DNA of 41,488 bases from Paenibacillus antibioticophila (GTDB lineage: Bacteria; Bacillota; Bacilli; Paenibacillales; Paenibacillaceae). Every line of letters starts with the position of its first letter. Position 1 is the stretch's first letter. Of the stretch, positions 32,910-39,814 are shown in pieces. The stretch lies in assembly GCF_000455265.1 (NCBI RefSeq), contig NZ_HG005142.1:148739-190226 (forward strand), read 5' to 3'. The notes beneath the pieces were generated by a model that was not told the origin of the DNA, ran no database searches, and saw only the letters and a program-made list of their open reading frames with translations. Made by a program: the position numbers and the translations under genes.

Positions 32910-33121
32910 AGATACTCCAACTCTTCAAGGCCCTAAATAAATTTGCAATTCGTTGACGTATATGAAAAATTACACAAAAACAAGACTGTTCCCCACTAAA
33001 AAAATGTTACTTGTGAACAACTTGTGTCACTTTTCATGTTACTCCTTTTTATCTTATAATGGAATTGCAATATATTTATTAATACTTATTACATTTATGC
33101 ATAAGAGACAGGAGGATAACA

Positions 33122-34021
33122 ATGAACGAGGAATTACTGGTCTTCACTACTGTCGTGGAGCAATCCAGTCTGAATAAAGCCTCCAAGCTGCTCAATTTAT
33201 CACAACCGGCCCTTTCACGTAAAATCGCCAAGCTGGAGGAAGAATGGGGCGTCTCTCTATTTTTGCGTAAAGGAAAGCGGCTGGAGCTGACCCAGGTCGG
33301 ACAAGAGGCTTATGTCTATGCCTTGGCTCAGCTCAAGCGCCATCAGAAATTTCTGCAATCCGTATCCCGGTTCAAAGGAACAGAACGCAGACTGGTGACG
33401 ATAGGTGCAAGTCTGACCACGATCCAGACCACCTTGCCTCCGCTTGTCACGGCTCTGATGCACAAATATCCTGATATCGAGATGAAGCTGATTACCGGGA
33501 AAACCCATGAGATTGTTGCCTCTGTAAGGGAACGAAGGGTCGATGTCGGCATCATTGCCTCGTCTATTCAAGAAACCGGCTTGATCTGTATTCCCATGTT
33601 TGATGATCACCTAGAACTGGTCGTTGCAAAGAATCATGAATTGGCAGGACAGGTCCGAGCGGAAATGGATTCGCTGCGGGGACAGCCGATGATCGTCTTC
33701 TCCAAAGGAACCTGGTATCGCCGGCTGATTGACGAGCTGTTCGGAAGATATGGCGTGGTGCCGGACATTAGAATGGAAATCGACTCCTTTGAGGCGATCG
33801 TGAGACTGCTCCCTACCTGCAAGACCGCAGCGCTTCTTCCCAAGTCCTATCTACGAAGCCAGCTGTTAAGAGACAACGACCTTGTAACCGTGCCTATGAA
33901 GGAGTTGGCACAGACCCGGCGGGAAACCTGTCTGATCTATGGGGAGCACACCCTCCTGAGCCCTGAGCTCAAAGAATGGATGAAGGAGATCAAGGAAAGC
34001 CTGCCTCGCGAGCTATCTTGA
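33122..34021 (+). CDS. LysR-family regulator divergent from sdhCAB
   Basis: This 299-residue regulator has a helix-turn-helix (SLNKASKLLNLSQPALSRKIAKLEEEWGVSLFLRKGKRLELTQVG, residues about 16-60) and an effector domain (VTIGASLTTIQTTLPPLVTALMHKYPDIEMKLITGKTHEIVASVRERRVDVGIIAS). Its overall style resembles the CcpC/CcpE/CitR group that controls TCA-cycle genes in response to citrate. That is inference, but the divergent arrangement with sdhCAB (212-base gap) supports a role in TCA control. A TATAAT box at 33055-33060 and ATTGCAAT palindrome just after it lie before the GGAGG start site. No terminator is obvious before the long repeat that follows. Confidence 0.87.
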   Translation: MNEELLVFTTVVEQSSLNKASKLLNLSQPALSRKIAKLEEEWGVSLFLRKGKRLELTQVGQEAYVYALAQLKRHQKFLQSVSRFKGTERRLVTIGASLTTIQTTLPPLVTALMHKYPDIEMKLITGKTHEIVASVRERRVDVGIIASSIQETGLICIPMFDDHLELVVAKNHELAGQVRAEMDSLRGQPMIVFSKGTWYRRLIDELFGRYGVVPDIRMEIDSFEAIVRLLPTCKTAALLPKSYLRSQLLRDNDLVTVPMKELAQTRRETCLIYGEHTLLSPELKEWMKEIKESLPRELS

Positions 34022-34146
34022 TTAGCCGTGTCCGAAGCTGTTCATTTACTGAGGGACTTTGCATTAAGCTTGTCGCCTACGGCATGCAAGCAGGAAAATG
34101 TGCAGTAGCGGGAAGACAGTGAAACATCTTCGGAGGGCGAGTTGGA

Positions 34147-34281
34147 GGGGCAACGTGTGAAGTGTACTTTCGATCGCTGTTGTTCGCGGATTTCTATGAT
34201 TGGACTAAGTTCTAACAGGGGAGAAATCCGTTCACAAAGGCGAACGCTAACGCTTCTTCAGCACACTTCACACTTATGCCC
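34147..34281 (-). repeat. Structured element C (135 nt)
   Basis: Read on the minus strand it has the same ends and core as A and B. The end helix GTGTGAAGTGT pairs fully with ACACTTCACAC, the inner stem is CGGATTTCT with AGAAATCCG, and AGTT/AACT pair outside the ends. It is closest in sequence to copy B. Confidence 0.8.
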
Positions 34282-34631
34282 TAACTACTTCGACTTTGCT
34301 GTTCAACTGAAATGCATTATTGCACCATGGCTGTGCCACAGTTTCATTACAGTAAGCAGGTCACCTGTGGCACGCAAGCAGGATATTCCGCGCAAGCCTC
34401 CTCCCAACCTCCCCTTGCTGCCAGGCTCGCCTTAGGTTAGGCATCACGAAGGAAGCCTGCGCAATTGACTTTACGCACAGCCAAATGGAACACTGAGCGC
34501 CTGGAGTTGCGCCCAGTCGCACGTTGCTTCGGCCTTACACAGAACGCGGAACTTCGTTATTCGACTAGGTATTCCAGTCTTGCTCTGAAACTTTACTCGC
34601 CTACTTGATCAGCTTCATTACGGTCGCGCTC

Positions 34632-34811
34632 CAGTGAAATTTCTTACCTTAAAATCTTCATTTAACGCTCGAACCCAATTTTAGTGAAAAAATTTACCTT
34701 AGATCTCCAGAAACTAGCCAAATTTACGTAGTGCCCGACTTTAAGCGAAAGAATTTCACTATATCCGTATTTCCACCATTTTACCTAAATTTAGAGTAAC
34801 TTTTTTCACTA
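34632..34811. repeat. Dyad-symmetric array of four 24-bp units (copy 2)
   Basis: Units begin or end at 34632, 34682, 34761 and 34811, spaced 50, 79 and 50 bases and symmetric about 34721.5. This reproduces the copy-1 geometry almost exactly although the sequence between the units has drifted. Confidence 0.75.
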
Positions 34812-35176
34812 CATGCGTACGATCCATATTTTCATGCGGTCGTTCAACCGTCCGTCGTCATTCTGTGAAGCACCGCGCGTTCGGAGTCCGCGCAGTGCGA
34901 GAACTGCATGATGCTAATGCGAGATGTGCATGTGCGTATACATACTTCGTCGGCTTTTGCAGAATATGCTGGGGATAGTTCTGTAGCGTAGTTGTCCATC
35001 CATCTACCCCGAAGGTGCAATGACGCGCAGTTGCTGTTTGTATTGCATCGGCATCGGCGTTATCCGGCCTCTCAAATGCCGGACGAACGAGCCTGTAGGT
35101 ACATATCGAGGGATTCGAGCATGTGGGCTACTGTCATGCATTCGGCACCTATAAAGCTGAAGAGCCTGCGTAATAA

Positions 35177-35310
35177 GGGCATAAGTGTGAAGGTTGCTGC
35201 AGAAACGGAGTGGTCGCCTTTGCGAGTGGATTTCTTCCTTGTCAGAACTTATTACAATAAGAGAAATCCGCGAACAACAGCGATCGAAAGCAACCTTCAC
35301 ACGTTGCCCC
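35177..35310 (+). repeat. Structured element D (134 nt)
   Basis: This copy differs in the end helix: GTGTGAAGGTTGCT pairs perfectly with AGCAACCTTCACAC, whereas B and C have GTGT/ACAC in the same place. The outer pair is CTGCGT (35166-35171) with ACGCAG (35315-35320), replacing TACGT/ACGTA in B. The loop is AACTTATTACAA. It lies outside the long repeat, 146 bases beyond its end. Confidence 0.8.
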
Positions 35311-35366
35311 CGGAACGCAGAATCATTCATTGAGCGGCTTTTTTTCTGCGCTTAGGCAATCTGCAC

Positions 35367-35416
35367 TTGACTTCTACGTTCGTTAGTTATATGGTTAGTT
35401 ACATAAGTAATTAACC
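35367..35416 (+). promoter_or_regulatory. Promoter and operator of the GntR-ABC operon
   Basis: TTGACT and TATGGT are spaced by 17 bases. Overlapping the -10 and the start point is an inverted repeat (35393-35416) with 10-base arms GGTTAGTTAC and GTAATTAACC, 9 of 10 complementary, four bases apart. This is the expected place for autorepression by a YtrA-type GntR protein. Confidence 0.7.
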
Positions 35417-35433
35417 AAAGTGGTGGTGAGCAA

Positions 35434-35808
35434 ATGAATGGGATTCACGAGGATTCCCGGCCGATTTTTCAACAAATCGCTGAGAAGATTGAAGACGACA
35501 TTATCGAAGGACGCCTGTCTGAGGAGAGCCAGGTTCCATCCACCAATCAATTTGCAGCCTTTTACAAGATCAACCCTGCTACGGCGGCTAAAGGGGTCAA
35601 TCTACTGGTGGAGCAAAACATTTTGTACAAGAAGAGAGGGATCGGGATGTTTGTTGCGGAAGGAGCCAAAGAGATGCTGTTAGAGAAACGAAGACATGAA
35701 TTTTATGAGCAGTACGTGGTCACCATGCTTCGGGAAGCAGCTCGGCTCGGCATTACAACTGGCCAGATCGCTGAGATGATCACGGCTACAACCAAGAATA
35801 ATGATTAG
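35434..35808 (+). CDS. GntR-family regulator, YtrA subfamily
   Basis: This 124-residue protein is mostly a winged helix: RPIFQQIAEKIEDDIIEGRLSEESQVPSTNQFAAFYKINPATAAKGVNLLVEQNILYKKRGIGMFV. A short C-terminal dimerisation helix pair follows (KRRHEFYEQYVVTMLREAARLGITTGQIAEMI). The small size and the missing large effector domain define the YtrA subfamily, whose members repress the ABC genes next to them, often in response to cell-wall stress. It starts 17 bases after the operator repeat with GGTGGTGAG upstream. The ABC ATPase gene follows at once. Confidence 0.9.
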   Translation: MNGIHEDSRPIFQQIAEKIEDDIIEGRLSEESQVPSTNQFAAFYKINPATAAKGVNLLVEQNILYKKRGIGMFVAEGAKEMLLEKRRHEFYEQYVVTMLREAARLGITTGQIAEMITATTKNND

Positions 35809-35825
35809 TGAGGGAGATGAAACCA

Positions 35826-36716
35826 TTGAGTTCGATACTGGAATGCAGACAAGTTAGCAAGAGATTCGGCAAGAGCCATGCCATCCTGGATGCAACTGTA
35901 TCCTTTGAGCCGGGAACCGTCCATGGCTTGCTTGGCGCAAACGGAGCAGGTAAGACAACATTGCTCCATATCCTGTCCGGAATGATCTATCCTACTCAGG
36001 GAGTCGTCACCTTTGACGGTCAGCAAGTGCATGAGAACACGCTGGCTATGTCGAGCATTTGTCTGGTCAAATCCGATGAACGCTCCTGGGCGGATTACAA
36101 GGTGAAGGATATCATGAAGTTTTGCTCCTTGCTCTTGCCGGGGTGGGACGAACGCAAGGCGCTTTCCCTGCTGCAAAGATTCAACCTGCCTGCGAACAAG
36201 CGCTACAAACAATTGTCCCGAGGAATGCAGTCGCAGCTAGGGATTGTGAAGGGCTTGGCCAATCAGGCGCCCATAACACTTTTTGATGAGCCTACGCTTG
36301 GCCTGGACGCAGACATGCGTGAAGCCTTTTATGAGCTGCTCATTCAGGAATGCAGCGGAAGCGACCGAACAATCATCATCTCAACCCATCTGATTGATGA
36401 ATCAGCCAATCTGTTTGAGTACATCGCACTGCTTGAAGAGGGCGTCATTACAAAGCATCAGGACACCGATTCCTTTCTGGAGCATGCCTATTATCTGCAA
36501 GGAAACAGTGTCACTTTGGAACAGTTCTCGGGAGATCCTCGTGTGCTGCATGCCGAATCCCTCGCAGGAACTACAATACTGGCTTGGTACGGAGATTTGT
36601 CAAAGGAACGGGCAGAGCTGGAACAACAAGGCATCCGAATCAGCCCCCTCCCTCTTCAAAAGCTGTTTGTATATTTAACCCGCAAAGGAAGATTTAACAA
36701 CGAGGAGGTGATGTAA
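35826..36716 (+). CDS. ABC transporter ATP-binding protein, YtrB-like
   Basis: The protein has about 296 residues from a TTG with GGGAG nine bases upstream; GTG at 35808 and ATG at 35817 are in frame but poorly spaced. It has Walker A GANGAGKTT (37-45), signature LSRGMQSQ (130-137), Walker B ITLFDEP (150-156) and H-loop STHLIDE. The C-terminal 90 residues (YLQGNSVTLEQFSGDPRVLHAESLAGTTILAWYGDLSKERAELEQQGIRISPLPLQKLFVYLTRKG) are the accessory domain seen in YtrB-like exporter ATPases. It lies between the GntR regulator and a membrane subunit, forming an exporter or sensor of the Ytr kind. Confidence 0.9.
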   Translation: MSSILECRQVSKRFGKSHAILDATVSFEPGTVHGLLGANGAGKTTLLHILSGMIYPTQGVVTFDGQQVHENTLAMSSICLVKSDERSWADYKVKDIMKFCSLLLPGWDERKALSLLQRFNLPANKRYKQLSRGMQSQLGIVKGLANQAPITLFDEPTLGLDADMREAFYELLIQECSGSDRTIIISTHLIDESANLFEYIALLEEGVITKHQDTDSFLEHAYYLQGNSVTLEQFSGDPRVLHAESLAGTTILAWYGDLSKERAELEQQGIRISPLPLQKLFVYLTRKGRFNNEEVM

Positions 36717-36718
36717 TC

Positions 36719-37405
36719 ATGGCATCCTATCGTAACACTATGCGATTTATGTGGAAGGACTCCTACAAGGCCTTGCGTATCTTTCTTGCTGTGCTGTTGT
36801 TAGTTGACATCGGCCTGCTTGTATTCCAGGTGAATTGGCCCCATTTGGTTGACAATCATTCAAATAATTTCTATTCCTCCAATTACGGAGCGATCGGGAT
36901 TTTCACGCTGGTCACCGGGCTGCTTACTGCTACGGTCACTTTTCCGCTGATGCTCAGCCTTGGCTCTACCCGAAAGAACTATATTGCAGGCGCCTTATCT
37001 TATGGAGTCATCTCCTCCGCAGGATTGGCCCTGTTCCAGACCCTGGTTGCACATGGCGGTACGGCGCTTCTTGAACTATGGGGAAAGCTGAGTGAGAGTG
37101 CGCCAACACCTTTCCTGACGCTTTGGTACACACAATTCACTATTTATCTGCTGATTTTCCTCTTGTTCACGTTGCTGGGCACCATTTTTTACAGGTATGG
37201 CACCGTGCCGGGATTGATCACGATCGCAGGGTTCCTATTCATTCTGTTCTTCACCGCTAATGCTCCCGGCGGAACCGACTACACGGATAAGGATGTTTCC
37301 AGCTGGGGCTTTCTTCTGGCGGCACACTATCTACTGGCGCTCTGCGTGCTGGTCGCCGCCCTGCTCTGGCTCATCATTCGTAAAGCCGCAGTACGAACTT
37401 ATTAA
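36719..37405 (+). CDS. ABC transporter membrane subunit of the Ytr-like system
   Basis: This 228-residue protein has six predicted membrane helices (for example IFLAVLLLVDIGLLVFQV, AIGIFTLVTGLLTATVTFPLMLSLG, FTIYLLIFLLFTLLGTIF and LLAAHYLLALCVLVAALLWLII) and no catalytic motif. The arrangement and the cytoplasmic LGSTRKNYIAGALSYGV match ABC-2-like subunits paired with YtrB ATPases. It starts two bases after the ATPase stop with GAGGTGATG as ribosome site. It ends the operon; a hairpin 26 bases later is shared with the convergent ktrA gene. The substrate is unknown. Confidence 0.8.
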   Translation: MASYRNTMRFMWKDSYKALRIFLAVLLLVDIGLLVFQVNWPHLVDNHSNNFYSSNYGAIGIFTLVTGLLTATVTFPLMLSLGSTRKNYIAGALSYGVISSAGLALFQTLVAHGGTALLELWGKLSESAPTPFLTLWYTQFTIYLLIFLLFTLLGTIFYRYGTVPGLITIAGFLFILFFTANAPGGTDYTDKDVSSWGFLLAAHYLLALCVLVAALLWLIIRKAAVRTY

Positions 37406-37431
37406 TTGAAATTGTTGTTCAAAAAAATTAA

Positions 37432-37468
37432 GGGTGTCTCCCGGGTATGCAAGCCCGGTGAGACACCC
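37432..37468 (-). terminator. Terminator between the convergent Ytr-like and ktr operons
   Basis: GGGTGTCTC/GAGACACCC plus CCGGG/CCCGG, with one bulged T, form a 14-bp stem. On the minus strand it is followed by TTAATTTTTTT. On the plus strand the tail (GCTTCTATTCTT) is weaker. Confidence 0.85.
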
Positions 37469-37472
37469 GCTT

Positions 37473-38138
37473 CTATTCTTCGGAGATCATTTCTTCAAAT
37501 TCCTCCAGATTCTTCTTCGCCCCAATGACAACCATAATATCTCCCTGTTCCAGACGATCCATAGCTGTAGGTGCAATTATGATTCCCTGCTTCCGCTGCA
37601 AAGCCACAATGCTGCATCCGTACCGGGCGCGAGGATTCAGCTCGCTGAGGCTCTTTCCTTCAAGGCAAGAGGGGGCCTTCAGCTCCACAATGCTGTATTC
37701 CTTGGAAATTTCAATATAATCCAGAAGGTTTGGAGATACCAGCTGATGAGCTACACGAACTCCCATATCCCGCTCCGGAAAAATCACCCGGTCCACACCC
37801 AGCTTCTCCAAGGCACGTCCATGCAGAACCGAAATCGCTTTGGATACGACCGTCTTTAACCCCAGCTCCTTCAACAGAATCGTCGAAAGAATACTCATCT
37901 GGATATCGTTGCCGATCGCTACGACCCCGCAATCGAAGTTGCGGATGCCTAACGATTTTAATACTTCTTCATCTGTGGCGTCTGCCGTTACCGCATGGGT
38001 CAGTTGGCTGCTCAGTTCATCCACAACCTCTTCATCGCGATCGATGCCAAGCACCTCGTAGCCAAGATCCATTAGCTCAAGCGCCAGACTGGCTCCAAAC
38101 CGCCCCAGCCCGATAACGACAAACTGTTGCTGTTTCAT
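37473..38138 (-). CDS. Potassium uptake regulatory subunit, KtrA/KtrC (RCK)
   Basis: The 221-residue cytoplasmic protein has an RCK_N Rossmann domain (FVVIGLGRFGASLALELMDLGYEVLGIDRDEEVVDEL, GxGxxG at 9-14) and an RCK_C domain (LKAPSCLEGKSLSELNPRARYGCSIVALQRKQGIIIAPTAMDRLEQGDIMVVIGAKKNLEEFEEMI). The octameric ring gates the KtrB-type pore on ATP/ADP exchange, and in Firmicutes the C-domain binds cyclic di-AMP. It follows ktrB by 12 bases, with AAGGGG as ribosome site. Whether it is the A/B or the C/D pair cannot be decided here. Confidence 0.93.
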   Translation of the reverse strand: MKQQQFVVIGLGRFGASLALELMDLGYEVLGIDRDEEVVDELSSQLTHAVTADATDEEVLKSLGIRNFDCGVVAIGNDIQMSILSTILLKELGLKTVVSKAISVLHGRALEKLGVDRVIFPERDMGVRVAHQLVSPNLLDYIEISKEYSIVELKAPSCLEGKSLSELNPRARYGCSIVALQRKQGIIIAPTAMDRLEQGDIMVVIGAKKNLEEFEEMISEE

Positions 38139-38150
38139 TTCAATTTCCCC

Positions 38151-39494
38151 TTATCCTAAAATCATCTTGCCTTCCGGATGTCTGTACAACTGTTTACCCT
38201 TTTTCGGGCCTAGTGCATAGGCAAGCGTCAGAAGACCAAGCCGTCCCGTAAACATTGTAAAGCTGAGAATCAGCTTGCCGGCGGTCGACAGTTCACCTGT
38301 AATCCCCATCGACAGCCCCACAGTTCCGAAGGCGGAGGTCGTCTCGAACAGAATGCTCAGAAAGGAGGTGCCACGCTCCGTTGTCGACAGGATCAGCGCA
38401 ACACTGATAACCAGGAACAAAGCCAGCATCGTGATCGTTACCGCCTTGAAGATGCGCTCCTGAGCAAGCCGGTATCGGAACAGAACCAGTTCGCTGCGCC
38501 CCCGGATCATTGAGGCCACCGCACCAAGCAGGATCATAAAGGTGGTTGTCTTGATCCCGCCGCCCGTTGAGCTTGGTGAGGCCCCAATAAACATCAGGAT
38601 CAGGATGAAGAATTGGGTGGCCTGCCGAAGGGAACTAATATCCAGTGTGTGCGCACCCGCTGTTCTCGGAGCCACCGATTGGAAGAAGGCGCTCCACAGC
38701 TTGCCGCTCCAATCCAGCGAGCCTAGTGTATGCTTATTGGTAAATTCAAAGACCAGAATGACCAAGGCCCCGGATATAATCAAAAGACCTGACATGGTCA
38801 GAACCACTTTCGAGTGCAGTGTGAGTCTCCGCCGATTTCGATAATCTGCCAGGTCTGAGAGCACAATAAAGCCCAGACCGCCCGTAACAATTAAAAACAT
38901 CGTAATCAGGTTGACCGCCGGATCGGTAGTATACATCATCATACTGCGGTAATTGCCGAACAGGTCAAACCCCGAGTTGTTGAACAAGGACACAGCATGG
39001 AAGACTCCAAAGTACAATGCCCTCCGGAAGGGCATATCGAAGGCAAAACGGATCGCATACAGCACAGCCGCAGCACTTTCGATCGCCAAGGCATAGAATA
39101 GGACCCGCCGGATCAGCCGGACGATTCCCTCCATGGAGCCCTGATTCATCGCCTCTTGCAGCAGAAGCCGTTCTTTGAGCGAGATTTTTCGTTTGAATAC
39201 CAGGGCAATCAAGGTCGCCATCGTCATAAAGCCCAGTCCTCCGACTTGAATCAGCAGCATGATAACTACCTGTCCAAACCATGAGAAGGAGGTTCCCGTA
39301 TCTACGACCTCAAGCCCGGTCGCTGTGGTAGCCGAGACCGAGGTGAAGAAAGCATCTATGAACGGCAGGAACTCACTATTATTATTGGATACCGGAAGCA
39401 TCAACACTACGGCTCCGAATAAAATAATGAGAGCAAAGCCGAGCACGATCACCTGTGGCGGAGAAAAGTTAACCCACTTTATACGCAAGCCCAT
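38151..39494 (-). CDS. Potassium uptake pore subunit, KtrB/KtrD (TrkH family)
   Basis: This 447-residue protein has the four pseudo-repeats of the Trk/Ktr family with selectivity-filter loops ATTATGLEV, NNSGFDLFGN, RTAGAHTLD and TSAFGTVGLSMGIT, and the intramembrane-gate region ASPSSTGGGIKTTTF. It forms the membrane pore for sodium-dependent potassium uptake with the adjacent RCK subunit. The ATG has GAGGTGA only one base before it; a TTG two codons downstream (TTG-CGT-ATA) is better spaced and may be the real start. The leader has a promoter followed at once by a terminator-like hairpin. Confidence 0.94.
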   Translation of the reverse strand: MGLRIKWVNFSPPQVIVLGFALIILFGAVVLMLPVSNNNSEFLPFIDAFFTSVSATTATGLEVVDTGTSFSWFGQVVIMLLIQVGGLGFMTMATLIALVFKRKISLKERLLLQEAMNQGSMEGIVRLIRRVLFYALAIESAAAVLYAIRFAFDMPFRRALYFGVFHAVSLFNNSGFDLFGNYRSMMMYTTDPAVNLITMFLIVTGGLGFIVLSDLADYRNRRRLTLHSKVVLTMSGLLIISGALVILVFEFTNKHTLGSLDWSGKLWSAFFQSVAPRTAGAHTLDISSLRQATQFFILILMFIGASPSSTGGGIKTTTFMILLGAVASMIRGRSELVLFRYRLAQERIFKAVTITMLALFLVISVALILSTTERGTSFLSILFETTSAFGTVGLSMGITGELSTAGKLILSFTMFTGRLGLLTLAYALGPKKGKQLYRHPEGKMILG

Positions 39495-39514
39495 TCACCT
39501 CATTACATTTTGCC

Positions 39515-39543
39515 AAAAGAAAAAAGCACTGGAAATCCAATGC
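39515..39543 (-). terminator. Terminator-like hairpin in the ktrB leader
   Basis: On the minus strand GCATTGG and CCAGTGC form a 7-bp stem (one G-U pair) with an ATTT loop, followed by TTTTTTCTTTT. An overlapping alternative pairing uses AATCCA with TGGATT just upstream. It lies between the promoter and the ktrB start, as in an attenuator. Confidence 0.5.
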
Positions 39544-39549
39544 AAATGG

Positions 39550-39578
39550 ATTATAAGCTTTATTCCCCTCCATCACAA
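39550..39578 (-). promoter_or_regulatory. Promoter candidate for ktrB-ktrA
   Basis: TTGTGA and TATAAT are spaced by 17 bases on the minus strand. The start would be near 39543, at the edge of the hairpin. The rest of the 320-base gap to the CPBP gene shows a small GGTGAA/TTTCACC hairpin and no recognisable riboswitch. Confidence 0.6.
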
Positions 39579-39814
39579 TGATTTGTATCTTCGGAAAAGT
39601 CTGAAAATCCTTTGAATTAGGTGAAATGAGGGGATATTTCTTCACCGTTCTAAGCCTGGCTGTCATTTGCCTCGTTTATGATCACTTTTCGCTAATATAT
39701 GAATTGATCTGGCGCGGCTTCCTAACCTTATGTTATCTTTACTGTGACATTCTAAACCGAAACTCATGCATCAATACCGGTTTTACTACAAAATACTGAA
39801 AAAGGAGTTATCAC

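Larger units (their letters stand above)
34095..35031 (-). repeat. Long non-coding interspersed repeat, copy 2
   Basis: It is the inverted partner of 13439-14433, matching from the TGCACCTTC-GGGGTAG end (35031) to CTGTCTTCCCGCTACTGCA (34095). The best-conserved block is 34620-34815; between 34300 and 34600 it has diverged from copy 1 in sequence and length. It contains array units and structured element C. Reading frames inside it are not conserved with copy 1. It fills nearly all of the space between the LysR gene and the GntR operon. Confidence 0.85.

Noticed and set aside
33008..33035. Rex-like site in the sdhC-lysR region
   Set aside because: Only one half-site (TTGTGAA) is present; the second half needed for the palindrome is missing.
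34992..35333. 113-codon frames on both strands across the edge of the long repeat and element D
   Set aside because: They cross the repeat boundary and the structured element, have no ribosome site, and have no counterpart in copy 1.
39560..39814. Cyclic di-AMP (ydaO-type) riboswitch expected before ktrB
   Set aside because: I read the minus strand of the gap and could not find the conserved riboswitch segments; only small hairpins are present.
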